Assembly: GCA_015061845.1 (NCBI GenBank)
Contig: SUVT01000001.1
Location: 22,741-86,740, forward strand
Source of the DNA: Lentisphaerota bacterium
GTDB taxonomy: Bacteria > Verrucomicrobiota > Lentisphaeria > Victivallales > UBA1829
DNA: 64,000 nt
Direction of reading: 5' to 3'
Of the stretch, positions 1 to 9,327 are shown one piece after another. Below the pieces are notes generated by a model. The model was not told where the DNA came from, did not search any database, and saw only the letters and a list, made by a program, of their open reading frames with translations. Positions within the stretch are counted from its first letter, which is position 1. Each line of letters begins with the position of its first letter. The position numbers were made by a program, and so were the translations under genes.

Positions 1-153
1 AGGGATAAAACCATGATGCCGGACAGCCCCCAACATGGTTCCAAATGCTACCCAATGCTTCAATTGATGTTTTTCACAAACACTGGCAAAAGCCTGATAA
101 ATAGAAAGCAATTCTTCCTTGATGAGCGGATTTATTTCATGTATTTCTGCCAT
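1..153 (-). CDS. LicD family protein, N-terminal part (truncated by window edge)
   Basis: Not in the ORF track. Reverse complement reads MAEIHEINPLIKEELLSIYQAFASVCEKHQLKHWVAFGTMLGAVRHHGFIP; the W-x-A-x-G-T-x-L-G-A-V-R-H-x-G-F-I-P motif is typical of LicD proteins. Confidence 0.8.
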   Translation of the reverse strand, partial: MAEIHEINPLIKEELLSIYQAFASVCEKHQLKHWVAFGTMLGAVRHHGFIP

Positions 154-171
154 ATTCTTCTTCCCTGAAAA

Positions 172-1341
172 TTACTGCAAACGTTTTTTCAAATTATTTG
201 AGGAAACTGCATCGACTGCTTTACGGACTTTTTCCAAATTCATTTTCATCTGCAAATATTCTTCGTTTGTCATTGTCAAAGCTTGCATGATTGTACCGGA
301 TAAATCATGGTCATAAACGATCGTATTATCTGAAGAAAAACCGTAATGTTCTACAAACTCTTTCTGCATCAGCGAAATCATATTAAAACCAAGAATCAAC
401 TGACGGGAACCTGTTGTACAATACTTCAGATATGCACACTGCTTTTCCGGATCAAGCAATGGCAGAAAAAAATCTGCTTCTTCCAGATCCCGGTACATAT
501 CCTCAAAATTCAAGCGACCAAGAATTTTAAACTTTGAACGGAGTTTTTCAGGAACGCCATCCAAAGTTCCGCTTCCTATAACACGGATTTCATAATCCAT
601 GTTGTCCGGCAAATTCAACAGAGCTTCAAACAGTTGAGAATAGTTTCTTGTATTATCAGAAATCTTTCCAACCGTAATAAATATTCTTTTTCCCTCTGAA
701 AGAGTCTGTTTCGGCTTAATATCACCAAAATAATGGGGATTCAGCATTGGGATTTCCCTGCCTTTATAAGAAAAACCTGTCAAAACAAAGGTATGCTCAA
801 ACAATTCTTTCAGATATTTACTGTCTGCGGATTGTTTGTTCCAGAATTCGCCATAAGAATCGGCTCCAAATTCATGTTCGATCAATCCAACACCGCATTT
901 CCCTTCCGGTAGCATTTTCAGAAAGTCAGGATATCTCCAGTAATAACGATATTCATTCATATAAGATCTGGCAGATGTCAACAGGATATATTCATAATTT
1001 TTAACTTTTCTGGAACGCAAATATTTTCTCATTCCCCAAATCGTCAAACAATAACGGGTTGGCTTTTCCGCAAACCGACAGAATGGATCCTCTTTGTAAT
1101 TGACATAACGGCAAAGAATGACAATTTTATAGCCAAGTTCACGGAAATATTTCACATATCCCGGCAGACATTCACCGTGAAATGCATTCGGTTCCGCCAG
1201 AAGAACAGTTTTTTCCGGAACTTTTCCGAACAAAAGTTTCAGATAATGCCAACCACCAAGCAGGCATTCCTGAAAATTATTAACAATTCCACTGAGATAT
1301 AAATAAATTCTGGAATGTTTCAATCTTTCAAAAAATCTCAT
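172..1341 (-). CDS. Glycosyltransferase-like protein (GT4-like C-terminal half); paralog of 3686..4879
   Basis: ORF 172..1425. The likely start is the internal ATG at 1341 (MRFFERLKHSR), which overlaps the upstream stop as ATGA. Shares LPGYxKYFxxLGxxxxxLxRYxxYxxxPFCxF with 3686..4879. Confidence 0.65.
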   Translation of the reverse strand: MRFFERLKHSRIYLYLSGIVNNFQECLLGGWHYLKLLFGKVPEKTVLLAEPNAFHGECLPGYVKYFRELGYKIVILCRYVNYKEDPFCRFAEKPTRYCLTIWGMRKYLRSRKVKNYEYILLTSARSYMNEYRYYWRYPDFLKMLPEGKCGVGLIEHEFGADSYGEFWNKQSADSKYLKELFEHTFVLTGFSYKGREIPMLNPHYFGDIKPKQTLSEGKRIFITVGKISDNTRNYSQLFEALLNLPDNMDYEIRVIGSGTLDGVPEKLRSKFKILGRLNFEDMYRDLEEADFFLPLLDPEKQCAYLKYCTTGSRQLILGFNMISLMQKEFVEHYGFSSDNTIVYDHDLSGTIMQALTMTNEEYLQMKMNLEKVRKAVDAVSSNNLKKRLQ

Positions 1342-3689
1342 GACAATCCACTTCTTAAGGTATCCAGCAACCAACTTTTGCTGGAAGATCGCAACTCTGC
1401 CAAAGTCTTCTGAACGTGCGCCCAATCCACAGGTTCTCCCAGCAGGTCCAATATATCATCTTCCGAAAAATCAATTGTTCTCTCTTCCATTCCCAAGGTT
1501 TTCAGTAATTCTGTATGCCGGGCATTCTGGGAACTCTTATTAGAACCATTTTGATTAACAGAAACCCATTTTTTCTCAAACAAGATGGAAAAAACTGTTC
1601 CATGGAAACTGTTTGTAATAACATATTCCGCATCACGATATGCACGCAAAAAATCCTCCGGGGCCGGAGAAATACCATATTTTACCGGGACATAATTTTC
1701 ACTTCCTTGTGTACCAATGATTTTTAAATCCACACCAAGCTGCTTTGCAATGTGTTCCAATTCTTCTAAATGAAGAGTCTCCATATCGCAATGAAGCAAA
1801 TAACATAAAAGAGTAGGCTTGCGGAAAAACTTTTTCTTCGTCAAAATATTCAAATAATCCTGTTGCATTAACAACAAAGTCGGATCTAAAACCTGAACAA
1901 TGCTTTTTTGTGGTAGAAGTTCCTTTAAGATTTCCTGTCCAATTTTTTCTCTGACAGAAATTCCATGGAACTCGTTCAATAATTCGGCAGTACTCCCTCT
2001 CCAGACTTCACTATCTCTTGCAGTATACCAGTTCGAGCTTGCCGCATAAGAAATTTTTACGGATGACTCCGGGGCATGCTTCATGAATCGTCTGTATTGA
2101 CTATCCAGATCCCACCAGAAAAACACCTGATCACTTCCTGCAAGGTAAATATCAGGTTTTCGACCTGGATTTTCCCGCCATGGACCAATCAAATGCGTAA
2201 AACTCCGTCTGAATTTTATTGGACGTGTCATATACATACATGCAGCATAATGAGATATTTTTGGATACAAAGAAAGTTTTGTCAAAATAATCTTCAGAAT
2301 TTTTTTACAGGCAGATAAAGAACATAACTGATTTTTCCACCATTTGTAGCCTTCATCCATCCCTTTATATGCCTGTGGTTCCCATACATTCCGGCAGACC
2401 GCAAAACCAGCCTCTTTCACAACACGTCTCAACGCATAGTGCTGTAAAAAAGTCCCGTAGTTATCAAGCATATAGCTCTCATCTATTGTAGTAATCTCAA
2501 CCAGAGGCTTTGTCGAATTGCCTGGTTTGGAAAAATGAGAACATACTCCTCTAACGATAAAAGATTCTATCCGGGTGATAAAAGAAAAGATATCTTTGAG
2601 ATAATGCGTCTTTTTCTTTCCGGCAATTCTAATAGCCTGTAAAAAAGACTTTTCTTGTAAATTTGAGTAAAAATCTTCTTTTTCACGAGGTTGTAATGAC
2701 GGATGTTTTATATTATCTTTTCCATAACATCCTGTAATAACAGGATACGGGGTCAGATTCAAATCCCCCTTTGACAACTGCAGCAGCTCCTGACCTTGTT
2801 TTGTATTAGCAAAAATAACAGATAATAATTCCGGAGCATCAACGGGCAAAACAGCTTTATCTATTCCCCAAAAATCCCCGATAGTTATATCCGATATTCG
2901 CTCAGGAGTGGCAAATTGACAATTGTGGCAGTGTTTTCTATACATTATTCCAGAAAGATACGCTTTCATGTATTCATCGGAAAAACTTCCCTCGGACTTT
3001 TGTTTGAAGGCGACTCCACTTTTTAATGTTCCGGACAAAATCCCGCCCTCTCTGTTGCGGAAGGACAAAGTTTCTGGTTCATCTCCGAATACTTCTTGAA
3101 CATACTGCTTGATATATGCTGCAGGAGGAACCCCATGACATATCAAATCAATCAAGTACAAGTTGTCATATTTCTTTTCACCTAAATAACTCTTCAATCC
3201 GGCTATTTGACAGGGAGTTCCTATGTACAGTACTTTCTTATCGCTGTTTTCCAGAACTGTTTTTACTTCAGAATAGGTCTGACAAACATCACTCCATACA
3301 TATTTTGAACCGGATAATGTATCCAGAGAATCCGTAGAACTCACAGCAATATGCTGAGCCTTCCCTGCCAAATATGCAGAACCGAAAACAATTCCATTTT
3401 GTTTCAAAACCGCAAGGGAAAATGCTCTGGCTGCACCACCGGAAGAGGACTTCTCCAAATCTACAGAAGATTTCAGCCATGCGGCATAACACTCTTTCGG
3501 ATAATTTCCTTTTATTTTTTTATTCTGGGGACATACTGCAACACATTTGTTACAGTTGATACAAAGATTCTGATCAATGTATGGAATCTCTATCATGTGC
3601 TCAGATATCTTCCAGGAAATTGCCCCGACAGGACAAGTGTTGAGGCAAGCACCGCAAGCACTGCAAGTATTTGTATCTTTTAATTTCAT
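1338..3689 (-). CDS. Fusion: 2x[4Fe-4S] ferredoxin/F420-hydrogenase beta-subunit-like (FrhB) domain + polysaccharide pyruvyl transferase domain
   Basis: CSACGACLNTCP and CINCNKCVAVCP cluster motifs; FrhB-like middle (IGTPCQIAGLKSYL, ITIGDFWGI); C-terminal pyruvyl-transferase-like region (YLAGSDQVFFWW, VITNSFHGTVFSILF). Confidence 0.8.
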   Translation of the reverse strand: MKLKDTNTCSACGACLNTCPVGAISWKISEHMIEIPYIDQNLCINCNKCVAVCPQNKKIKGNYPKECYAAWLKSSVDLEKSSSGGAARAFSLAVLKQNGIVFGSAYLAGKAQHIAVSSTDSLDTLSGSKYVWSDVCQTYSEVKTVLENSDKKVLYIGTPCQIAGLKSYLGEKKYDNLYLIDLICHGVPPAAYIKQYVQEVFGDEPETLSFRNREGGILSGTLKSGVAFKQKSEGSFSDEYMKAYLSGIMYRKHCHNCQFATPERISDITIGDFWGIDKAVLPVDAPELLSVIFANTKQGQELLQLSKGDLNLTPYPVITGCYGKDNIKHPSLQPREKEDFYSNLQEKSFLQAIRIAGKKKTHYLKDIFSFITRIESFIVRGVCSHFSKPGNSTKPLVEITTIDESYMLDNYGTFLQHYALRRVVKEAGFAVCRNVWEPQAYKGMDEGYKWWKNQLCSLSACKKILKIILTKLSLYPKISHYAACMYMTRPIKFRRSFTHLIGPWRENPGRKPDIYLAGSDQVFFWWDLDSQYRRFMKHAPESSVKISYAASSNWYTARDSEVWRGSTAELLNEFHGISVREKIGQEILKELLPQKSIVQVLDPTLLLMQQDYLNILTKKKFFRKPTLLCYLLHCDMETLHLEELEHIAKQLGVDLKIIGTQGSENYVPVKYGISPAPEDFLRAYRDAEYVITNSFHGTVFSILFEKKWVSVNQNGSNKSSQNARHTELLKTLGMEERTIDFSEDDILDLLGEPVDWAHVQKTLAELRSSSKSWLLDTLRSGLS

Positions 3690-4879
3690 ATCTGTTCAGT
3701 TGTAATAAAATTCATCTGAGACTTCAAATTATTCATAGATTCATTATAAACCTGCTCAGCATTCTGTTTTAATGAATCGACCATTTTTTGGTACTCATCG
3801 TCTTTCATATCAATTGCACGCTGCATTGCAACTGACAATTCACCAGCATTATGCAACAGGGCATTTTCTTCGCTGAAATGATAATGCTCTCCAAACCATC
3901 TGTCTATAACAGGAATAACACAGAATCCTAAACACAGTTGACGGGATCCGGAGGTACTATCATTTTTGTACCTGAAATGTAATTCCTCATTCGGGTCAAG
4001 CAAAGGAAGGAAAAAGTCAGCTTGTGCCAATACCTTATACATTGATGAAAACGGAAGACGTCCCAGAATTTTTACTTTTGAGGGTAAGGAATTGAATAAT
4101 GAAGGTTCCTGAACAGTTCCAATAACCAACAATTCCCAATCGCCGGTCAACTTTTCACATATATTCAAAAACTCACTGAAGTTTCTTTTATTTTTCGCAA
4201 TAGTCCCGACCACGACGAACAAGGTTTGCTTATTTTTCCTGTGTCTTTTGACCTCTCCAAAGTAAAGCGGATTTAACATCGGCATTTGACGTTTGTTATT
4301 CAGCTGGAATGGAGTCAAAACAAAAGTCTTATCCAAAACCTGATCAAAATTCCAATCCCTGATGTTATCCGGCTGATATACATGCTGAGAATCATCCAAT
4401 CCGTGGGCAATAACACCGCAACCATATTTTCCCATTGGAGGACATCCAATGAAATCCCAAACTAATGTCCAGCTTACTTTACCATCAACCTGAAAATAAA
4501 TCCGTTCCGATGTCGTTAACGTATAAGCAATTTTTTTAAAATCAACAGATGAAAATAGTCGTTTCATTTGAGACAAGTTCATATAAAAACGTGCAGGAGG
4601 ATTTTCAAAAAGACAAAATGGATTGTCAACATATCCTTTATATCTGGTCAATACAAATACATTAAACCCCAAGTCCTGAAAATATTTGCAATACCCCGGC
4701 AGGACCTCTGTATGCCATTGATTAAACTCAACTAAAAAAACATTCTTTTTATTTTCAAATTGCTTTCTTATTGTAAAAAGACATAAAAGCCCACCACACC
4801 ATTCTCGCAACAAAAGAACTTGCGTTTTTAAATAAGCAAAATAATGGCTCGTAAAATTTTTCAATTTTTTAAATATCAT
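3686..4879 (-). CDS. Glycosyltransferase-like protein; paralog of 172..1341
   Basis: 397 aa ORF. Shares the ADFFLPLLDPxxxxxxxYKxxxTxGSRQLxLGF region and N-terminal motif with the 172 ORF. Confidence 0.6.
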   Translation of the reverse strand: MIFKKLKNFTSHYFAYLKTQVLLLREWCGGLLCLFTIRKQFENKKNVFLVEFNQWHTEVLPGYCKYFQDLGFNVFVLTRYKGYVDNPFCLFENPPARFYMNLSQMKRLFSSVDFKKIAYTLTTSERIYFQVDGKVSWTLVWDFIGCPPMGKYGCGVIAHGLDDSQHVYQPDNIRDWNFDQVLDKTFVLTPFQLNNKRQMPMLNPLYFGEVKRHRKNKQTLFVVVGTIAKNKRNFSEFLNICEKLTGDWELLVIGTVQEPSLFNSLPSKVKILGRLPFSSMYKVLAQADFFLPLLDPNEELHFRYKNDSTSGSRQLCLGFCVIPVIDRWFGEHYHFSEENALLHNAGELSVAMQRAIDMKDDEYQKMVDSLKQNAEQVYNESMNNLKSQMNFITTEQI

Positions 4880-5002
4880 ACAGTCAATCCATGAAAGAAT
4901 TTCAATATTCCGGTAATACTACAGTATACCACGAGTAATTTCAAAAAACTCCTCTTTCCTCATTCCTTTGTTTACGTCAGCAATCTATCATTGAAAAAAA
5001 GA

Positions 5003-6037
5003 TTATTCGTGAGTCATTTTGTATGCTTTGATCTTTTTATAGCAAACAGAAATAAAATAAAAGAGAAAACGTCTTATCAAGTCGGCACAAAAACACATGC
5101 TAAAAATCATTAATACTATCAACAAATGGCTTTGCCACTTGGAGAAATGCATGACAGTAGTCAATTCTGTTTTGGTTGCTCTTATAAAATCAAAACCAAG
5201 ACTGGTACAATGAATCAAATAAACCCCCAGCGAACTGGGGGCAATAAAAAACAGTATTCTGGAAATCCACGCAGGTAAACGAATACCTTTGAACAAAAAG
5301 AATCCGCAAGCAGCAACAGCAAACGCAAACGGCGAAGAGTAACGGCTGAAGAAAAAGCTCAATGACACTAATGGGATAAGAATTAACATTGCTGTAAATA
5401 ACAACCATTTTTTTGAAAATATTTTGTGATCCTGATATTTATTGCAAAATCTTGCACCGATGTAACACAAAATCAGCGTGACCGGTGAAAAAGCACCTAA
5501 CCCCAATGTTCTGCCGAAACCATAATCGTACTGTGGCAGAATCAATTCAAAAACCCGATGAAAACGCCAATCGATCGCCCATGACCAAAGCCCCAAAATC
5601 AATAGAGGAATCCACCATTTCCATTGCTTTATATCACAATGTTTTTCCAGAATTTCGTTTAATATCGGACTTACCAACAATAAAACCGCATAGCATCCGA
5701 CAAACCAATAATCGCCTCCATTGTAAGCTGCATATTTCAACGCAGAAAATAAATGAATATTTCCACCGGTTAATGGTGTAAATATCAAATAAGAAATCCC
5801 GGCAGAGATATATGCTGTTACAAACAACAAAAAAACTTTGGACAAACGGTACCGAACCCCATAAAAGCCTGAAATAAAAATAAAACCGCACACACTCCAT
5901 TCTAACATACGGTATGTCTGTGTAGTCCATGACGAATGAATAATAACGACTCCCAATGTCAGTAAAATACGATATAATTCGATTCCGGACTCTCTTGATT
6001 TTATCTGCAAAGAGCTGTTGTTTTTCTCTGTATCCAT
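5003..6037 (-). CDS. Membrane acyltransferase (acyltransferase 3 family-like)
   Basis: 344 aa multi-TM ORF, ESGIELYRILLTLGVVIIHSSW start, SSLGVYLIHC near the C-terminus. Confidence 0.75.
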   Translation of the reverse strand: MDTEKNNSSLQIKSRESGIELYRILLTLGVVIIHSSWTTQTYRMLEWSVCGFIFISGFYGVRYRLSKVFLLFVTAYISAGISYLIFTPLTGGNIHLFSALKYAAYNGGDYWFVGCYAVLLLVSPILNEILEKHCDIKQWKWWIPLLILGLWSWAIDWRFHRVFELILPQYDYGFGRTLGLGAFSPVTLILCYIGARFCNKYQDHKIFSKKWLLFTAMLILIPLVSLSFFFSRYSSPFAFAVAACGFFLFKGIRLPAWISRILFFIAPSSLGVYLIHCTSLGFDFIRATKTELTTVMHFSKWQSHLLIVLMIFSMCFCADLIRRFLFYFISVCYKKIKAYKMTHE

Positions 6038-7069
6038 TTACTTGCTCTCTATTATTTTTTTTATTCCATAGAATACATATTCCATAAAATTGATTGTCTT
6101 GTTGAAGTGTCCTCGAAAAACCTCTAAGCGAAGATACATAAAAAAGTTAAAAGGGTAATAACCTGTGGAATGCTTGATAGCACTGCAGGTCTTACGGAAT
6201 TTTTCCCGATATTCTTTATCCAGCAAATTGTAACATTCACTGGCAGCCCCCATGACGTAAATCATTATTCCGGAAAAATGACGCTGGTAACACATACGTC
6301 TTTCTTCCTGCGAAAATCCGAAATCTTCCAACAATAATAGATGTTGATATGTATTGTACAGATAGTCAACCTTTTCCCGGGGAGATATCGTTGTTGAATG
6401 ACTTCCAGGTCGATCTACTCTATAAGCATAATTCCCGCTCTCAACAACATTTATCGTAACGTTCTCCCGTAAAATCTGTAAATAATAAGTTGAATCTTCT
6501 GCATAGCTTAATGTTGAATCAAACCGGAGATGCTTTAATTTATCAGACCGATAAACCTTATTCACAGTTGCTCCTTTAACCCCCTTTTCTATTAACAGAA
6601 AATTCAAAGCCTCCCTGTGATCTGAAAAGAAGACTTGCGAAATGATTTTCTGCGGTTTGGAAAACACCTCTGACAAGTCTGACTTATCATGAAACCGATA
6701 TACTAATCCTGTTTCCAATAAAACATCACTTTCTCTCTTCTCCAAGGCTTTATGCCATTCTTCCAGACAATGCGGTAAAAGCATGTCATCACTGTCTACA
6801 TAAGTAAAATAAGTTCCGGTTATTTTCTCTAATCCATGATTGCGAGCGACAGATTGCCCCTGGTTTTCCTGATGAAAAACCTTGATACGTTCATCTTCTG
6901 CAGAATATCTCTGTAAAATTTCCAATGAATTATCTCTGCTTCCATCATCAATACAAATACATTCCCAGTCCTGAAACGTCTGTCCAATAATGGAACTTAA
7001 ACAGTCATCCAGATACAGTGCTGTGTTATAAACCGGTATTATGATAGAGAAAAAAGGAATCTTCGACAT
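6038..7069 (-). CDS. Glycosyltransferase family 2
   Basis: PFFSIIIPVYNTALYLDDCLSSIIGQTFQDWECICIDDGSRDNS and YVDSDD. Confidence 0.92.
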   Translation of the reverse strand: MSKIPFFSIIIPVYNTALYLDDCLSSIIGQTFQDWECICIDDGSRDNSLEILQRYSAEDERIKVFHQENQGQSVARNHGLEKITGTYFTYVDSDDMLLPHCLEEWHKALEKRESDVLLETGLVYRFHDKSDLSEVFSKPQKIISQVFFSDHREALNFLLIEKGVKGATVNKVYRSDKLKHLRFDSTLSYAEDSTYYLQILRENVTINVVESGNYAYRVDRPGSHSTTISPREKVDYLYNTYQHLLLLEDFGFSQEERRMCYQRHFSGIMIYVMGAASECYNLLDKEYREKFRKTCSAIKHSTGYYPFNFFMYLRLEVFRGHFNKTINFMEYVFYGIKKIIESK

Positions 7070-7087
7070 TTTGAACTCTCTTATTTT

Positions 7088-8305
7088 TTATGATTTCAGC
7101 AATTGTTCGGCAAGAGCATCCATACTTAAAGCATCCGGGAATTCTCTCCGTCGATTTACACGGATGAACTCAATATCCCGTACACACCTCTCAAAAATAT
7201 TCTTCCAACACTCCGGAGTATTTTGTTCAATGACCTGACCATACTTTTTCAAAAAATCTATTTGACCGATTTTGTCTGAACCAACAACATAACACCCACT
7301 ATAAACAGATTCTCGAAGTGTTAACGGCCCTGTTTCATAAATTGTACTCGGAATACAGAATACATCAAAATTACCCAACTTTTCCGGTACCATTTCAGGG
7401 GGTATACTTTCATACAGCTTTATCCGGGGATCATCTTGCGATATCTTTCGTAAATCCTCACAAAAAGGATTGGAAAATTTGCAGCCGTATATTTCCAGCT
7501 CAAAATCAATATCTCTTGACATTTTTATAACCGCTTCGACTAAAATCTTGACCCCCTTTGTCTCACAACATCGTCCAATATATCCAAATCGCGGTATTCC
7601 CGTTCTTTCGTTCTGTGACTGTTTCAGGCATTCACTCAATCTGCTCTTCGACAACTCTTGCGGAAGACAAAGTATCTTTTCCGCTTTTATTCTGTTCTTT
7701 ATTAACAGGTTTCTGTCTTGTGAGGTAAATACTATAACCTTTTCAGCATAGCAGATCATATTTTCTTTTTGTCTTGAAACAATCTTATTTTGGCACAATA
7801 AGGGATTTTTTCTGAGGCTCAACCGAAGCAAAATGTCTAAAATAATGACTTTCAGAAAACCAATAACTATATTTTCTTTAGGACGGCGACATATTGTACA
7901 CTTTAACGGTTGAAACAAATCTGTACAGCTATATTTATCAAGAAATCGAAAATTTCCCTGATTACACAACCCGCTGTGCGTATGAAAAAAGTAATAGTAA
8001 GGGATCTTATATTTTATGATCTCAGCTATTAAAAAGACATTTTCGTAAGATGAATGAATAAAGATCTTCTCAGGTTTTTCTTTTTGAAGAATTTCTGCAA
8101 TCAATATTCTATTATATTCTTCTGAATCCCGGGGATTGATATAATAAACGCCCGGCTCTTCCGGCGTGGCAGTTTCATTCCAGATTATCACTGAATTTTT
8201 AATATTCCGACTGCTCAACGCTGTACACAATGCATCTAGATAAACTTCTGTTCCTCCATAAGAAGTTGATATATGCCATTCTGTTATATGAAGTATTTTT
8301 TTCAC
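7088..8305 (-). CDS. Glycosyltransferase family 4 (group 1)
   Basis: ITEWHISTSYGGTEVYLDAL N-terminus; IPRFGYIGRCCETKGVKILVEA and ETGPLTLRESVYSGCYVVGSD C-terminal GT-B motifs. Confidence 0.85.
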   Translation of the reverse strand: MKKILHITEWHISTSYGGTEVYLDALCTALSSRNIKNSVIIWNETATPEEPGVYYINPRDSEEYNRILIAEILQKEKPEKIFIHSSYENVFLIAEIIKYKIPYYYFFHTHSGLCNQGNFRFLDKYSCTDLFQPLKCTICRRPKENIVIGFLKVIILDILLRLSLRKNPLLCQNKIVSRQKENMICYAEKVIVFTSQDRNLLIKNRIKAEKILCLPQELSKSRLSECLKQSQNERTGIPRFGYIGRCCETKGVKILVEAVIKMSRDIDFELEIYGCKFSNPFCEDLRKISQDDPRIKLYESIPPEMVPEKLGNFDVFCIPSTIYETGPLTLRESVYSGCYVVGSDKIGQIDFLKKYGQVIEQNTPECWKNIFERCVRDIEFIRVNRRREFPDALSMDALAEQLLKS

Positions 8306-9327
8306 AATATATTCCGTAAAAACCTGTAAGATTTTTGCAGCAAAACTGACCTGCTGTAAATGTTAAGAATCGTTCCTCTGATTTTTTTTCTTAACAAAAA
8401 ATATAATTCATATTCAGGATAAGCATTCCGGTATAAATCCCAATGAGTATTCATGGAAATTCCAGCATCCATTCCATATTCTTTAAGCATCTTACGATTT
8501 TTCTTTTTCCATATTTTTTTCCCATCCGGATAAAAACGATCAATCATTTTCAGATCATAGGCGAAATTGTAAAAATAGCGACAGCACGCAACTCTATATG
8601 CTCTTTCAAAATGATTTTTTTTGAAAAAATCCATTTGTTCTTCGATAGCCTGATATTTTACCAAACACGCAGGATTCCAATGCGAACGCATTATGCTCTC
8701 ATTGTTCTTATAGTAAAAATATAATGGCATATCAACAAATGAAATATTCTCATTCTGAAAAAGAATTTTGTATGTAGTAAATTCATCTTCATGAATTTTC
8801 CCGACCGGATAACGGAGAGTTTCAAAGAATTTTCTAACATACAACTTTCCCCATGCTGTAGTGGTTTCAACAGCTTTTTTAACAAAAAATTCTTCCGGAT
8901 CACAGAGTTGCGGTCTGTTGCCTTTTTGGGGAAAAGATATTGTTTCATCTGAAAATTCAATGTAACTTCCAATGCTGACATCACAACCGGTGCTTTCTGC
9001 GGCATTAAGCAGAACTTCCAGATAGCGGGGATGAACATAATCATCACTGTCAATGAATGAAAACCACTCGGAATCACTGTTCTGGAATACCCAGTCGATT
9101 CCGGCATTTCTGGCTGCAGAAAGTCCGCCGTTCTGCTGATGAATCACCCGGACTCTGGAATCTTTTTCCGCATATTCATCGCAGATTTGCGGACAGCTGT
9201 CCGGAGAACCATCATCTACAAGAATCAACTCAAAATCGGAATATGTCTGTCCCAATATGCTGTCAACACACCGTTTCAGGTAGTTTTCAACTTTATATAC
9301 CGGAACAATGACGCTGATCTTTGCCAT
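8302..9327 (-). CDS. Glycosyltransferase family 2
   Basis: KISVIVPVYKVENYLKRCVDSILGQTYSDFELILVDDGSPD, FIDSDDYV. Confidence 0.92.
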   Translation of the reverse strand: MAKISVIVPVYKVENYLKRCVDSILGQTYSDFELILVDDGSPDSCPQICDEYAEKDSRVRVIHQQNGGLSAARNAGIDWVFQNSDSEWFSFIDSDDYVHPRYLEVLLNAAESTGCDVSIGSYIEFSDETISFPQKGNRPQLCDPEEFFVKKAVETTTAWGKLYVRKFFETLRYPVGKIHEDEFTTYKILFQNENISFVDMPLYFYYKNNESIMRSHWNPACLVKYQAIEEQMDFFKKNHFERAYRVACCRYFYNFAYDLKMIDRFYPDGKKIWKKKNRKMLKEYGMDAGISMNTHWDLYRNAYPEYELYFLLRKKIRGTILNIYSRSVLLQKSYRFLRNIL

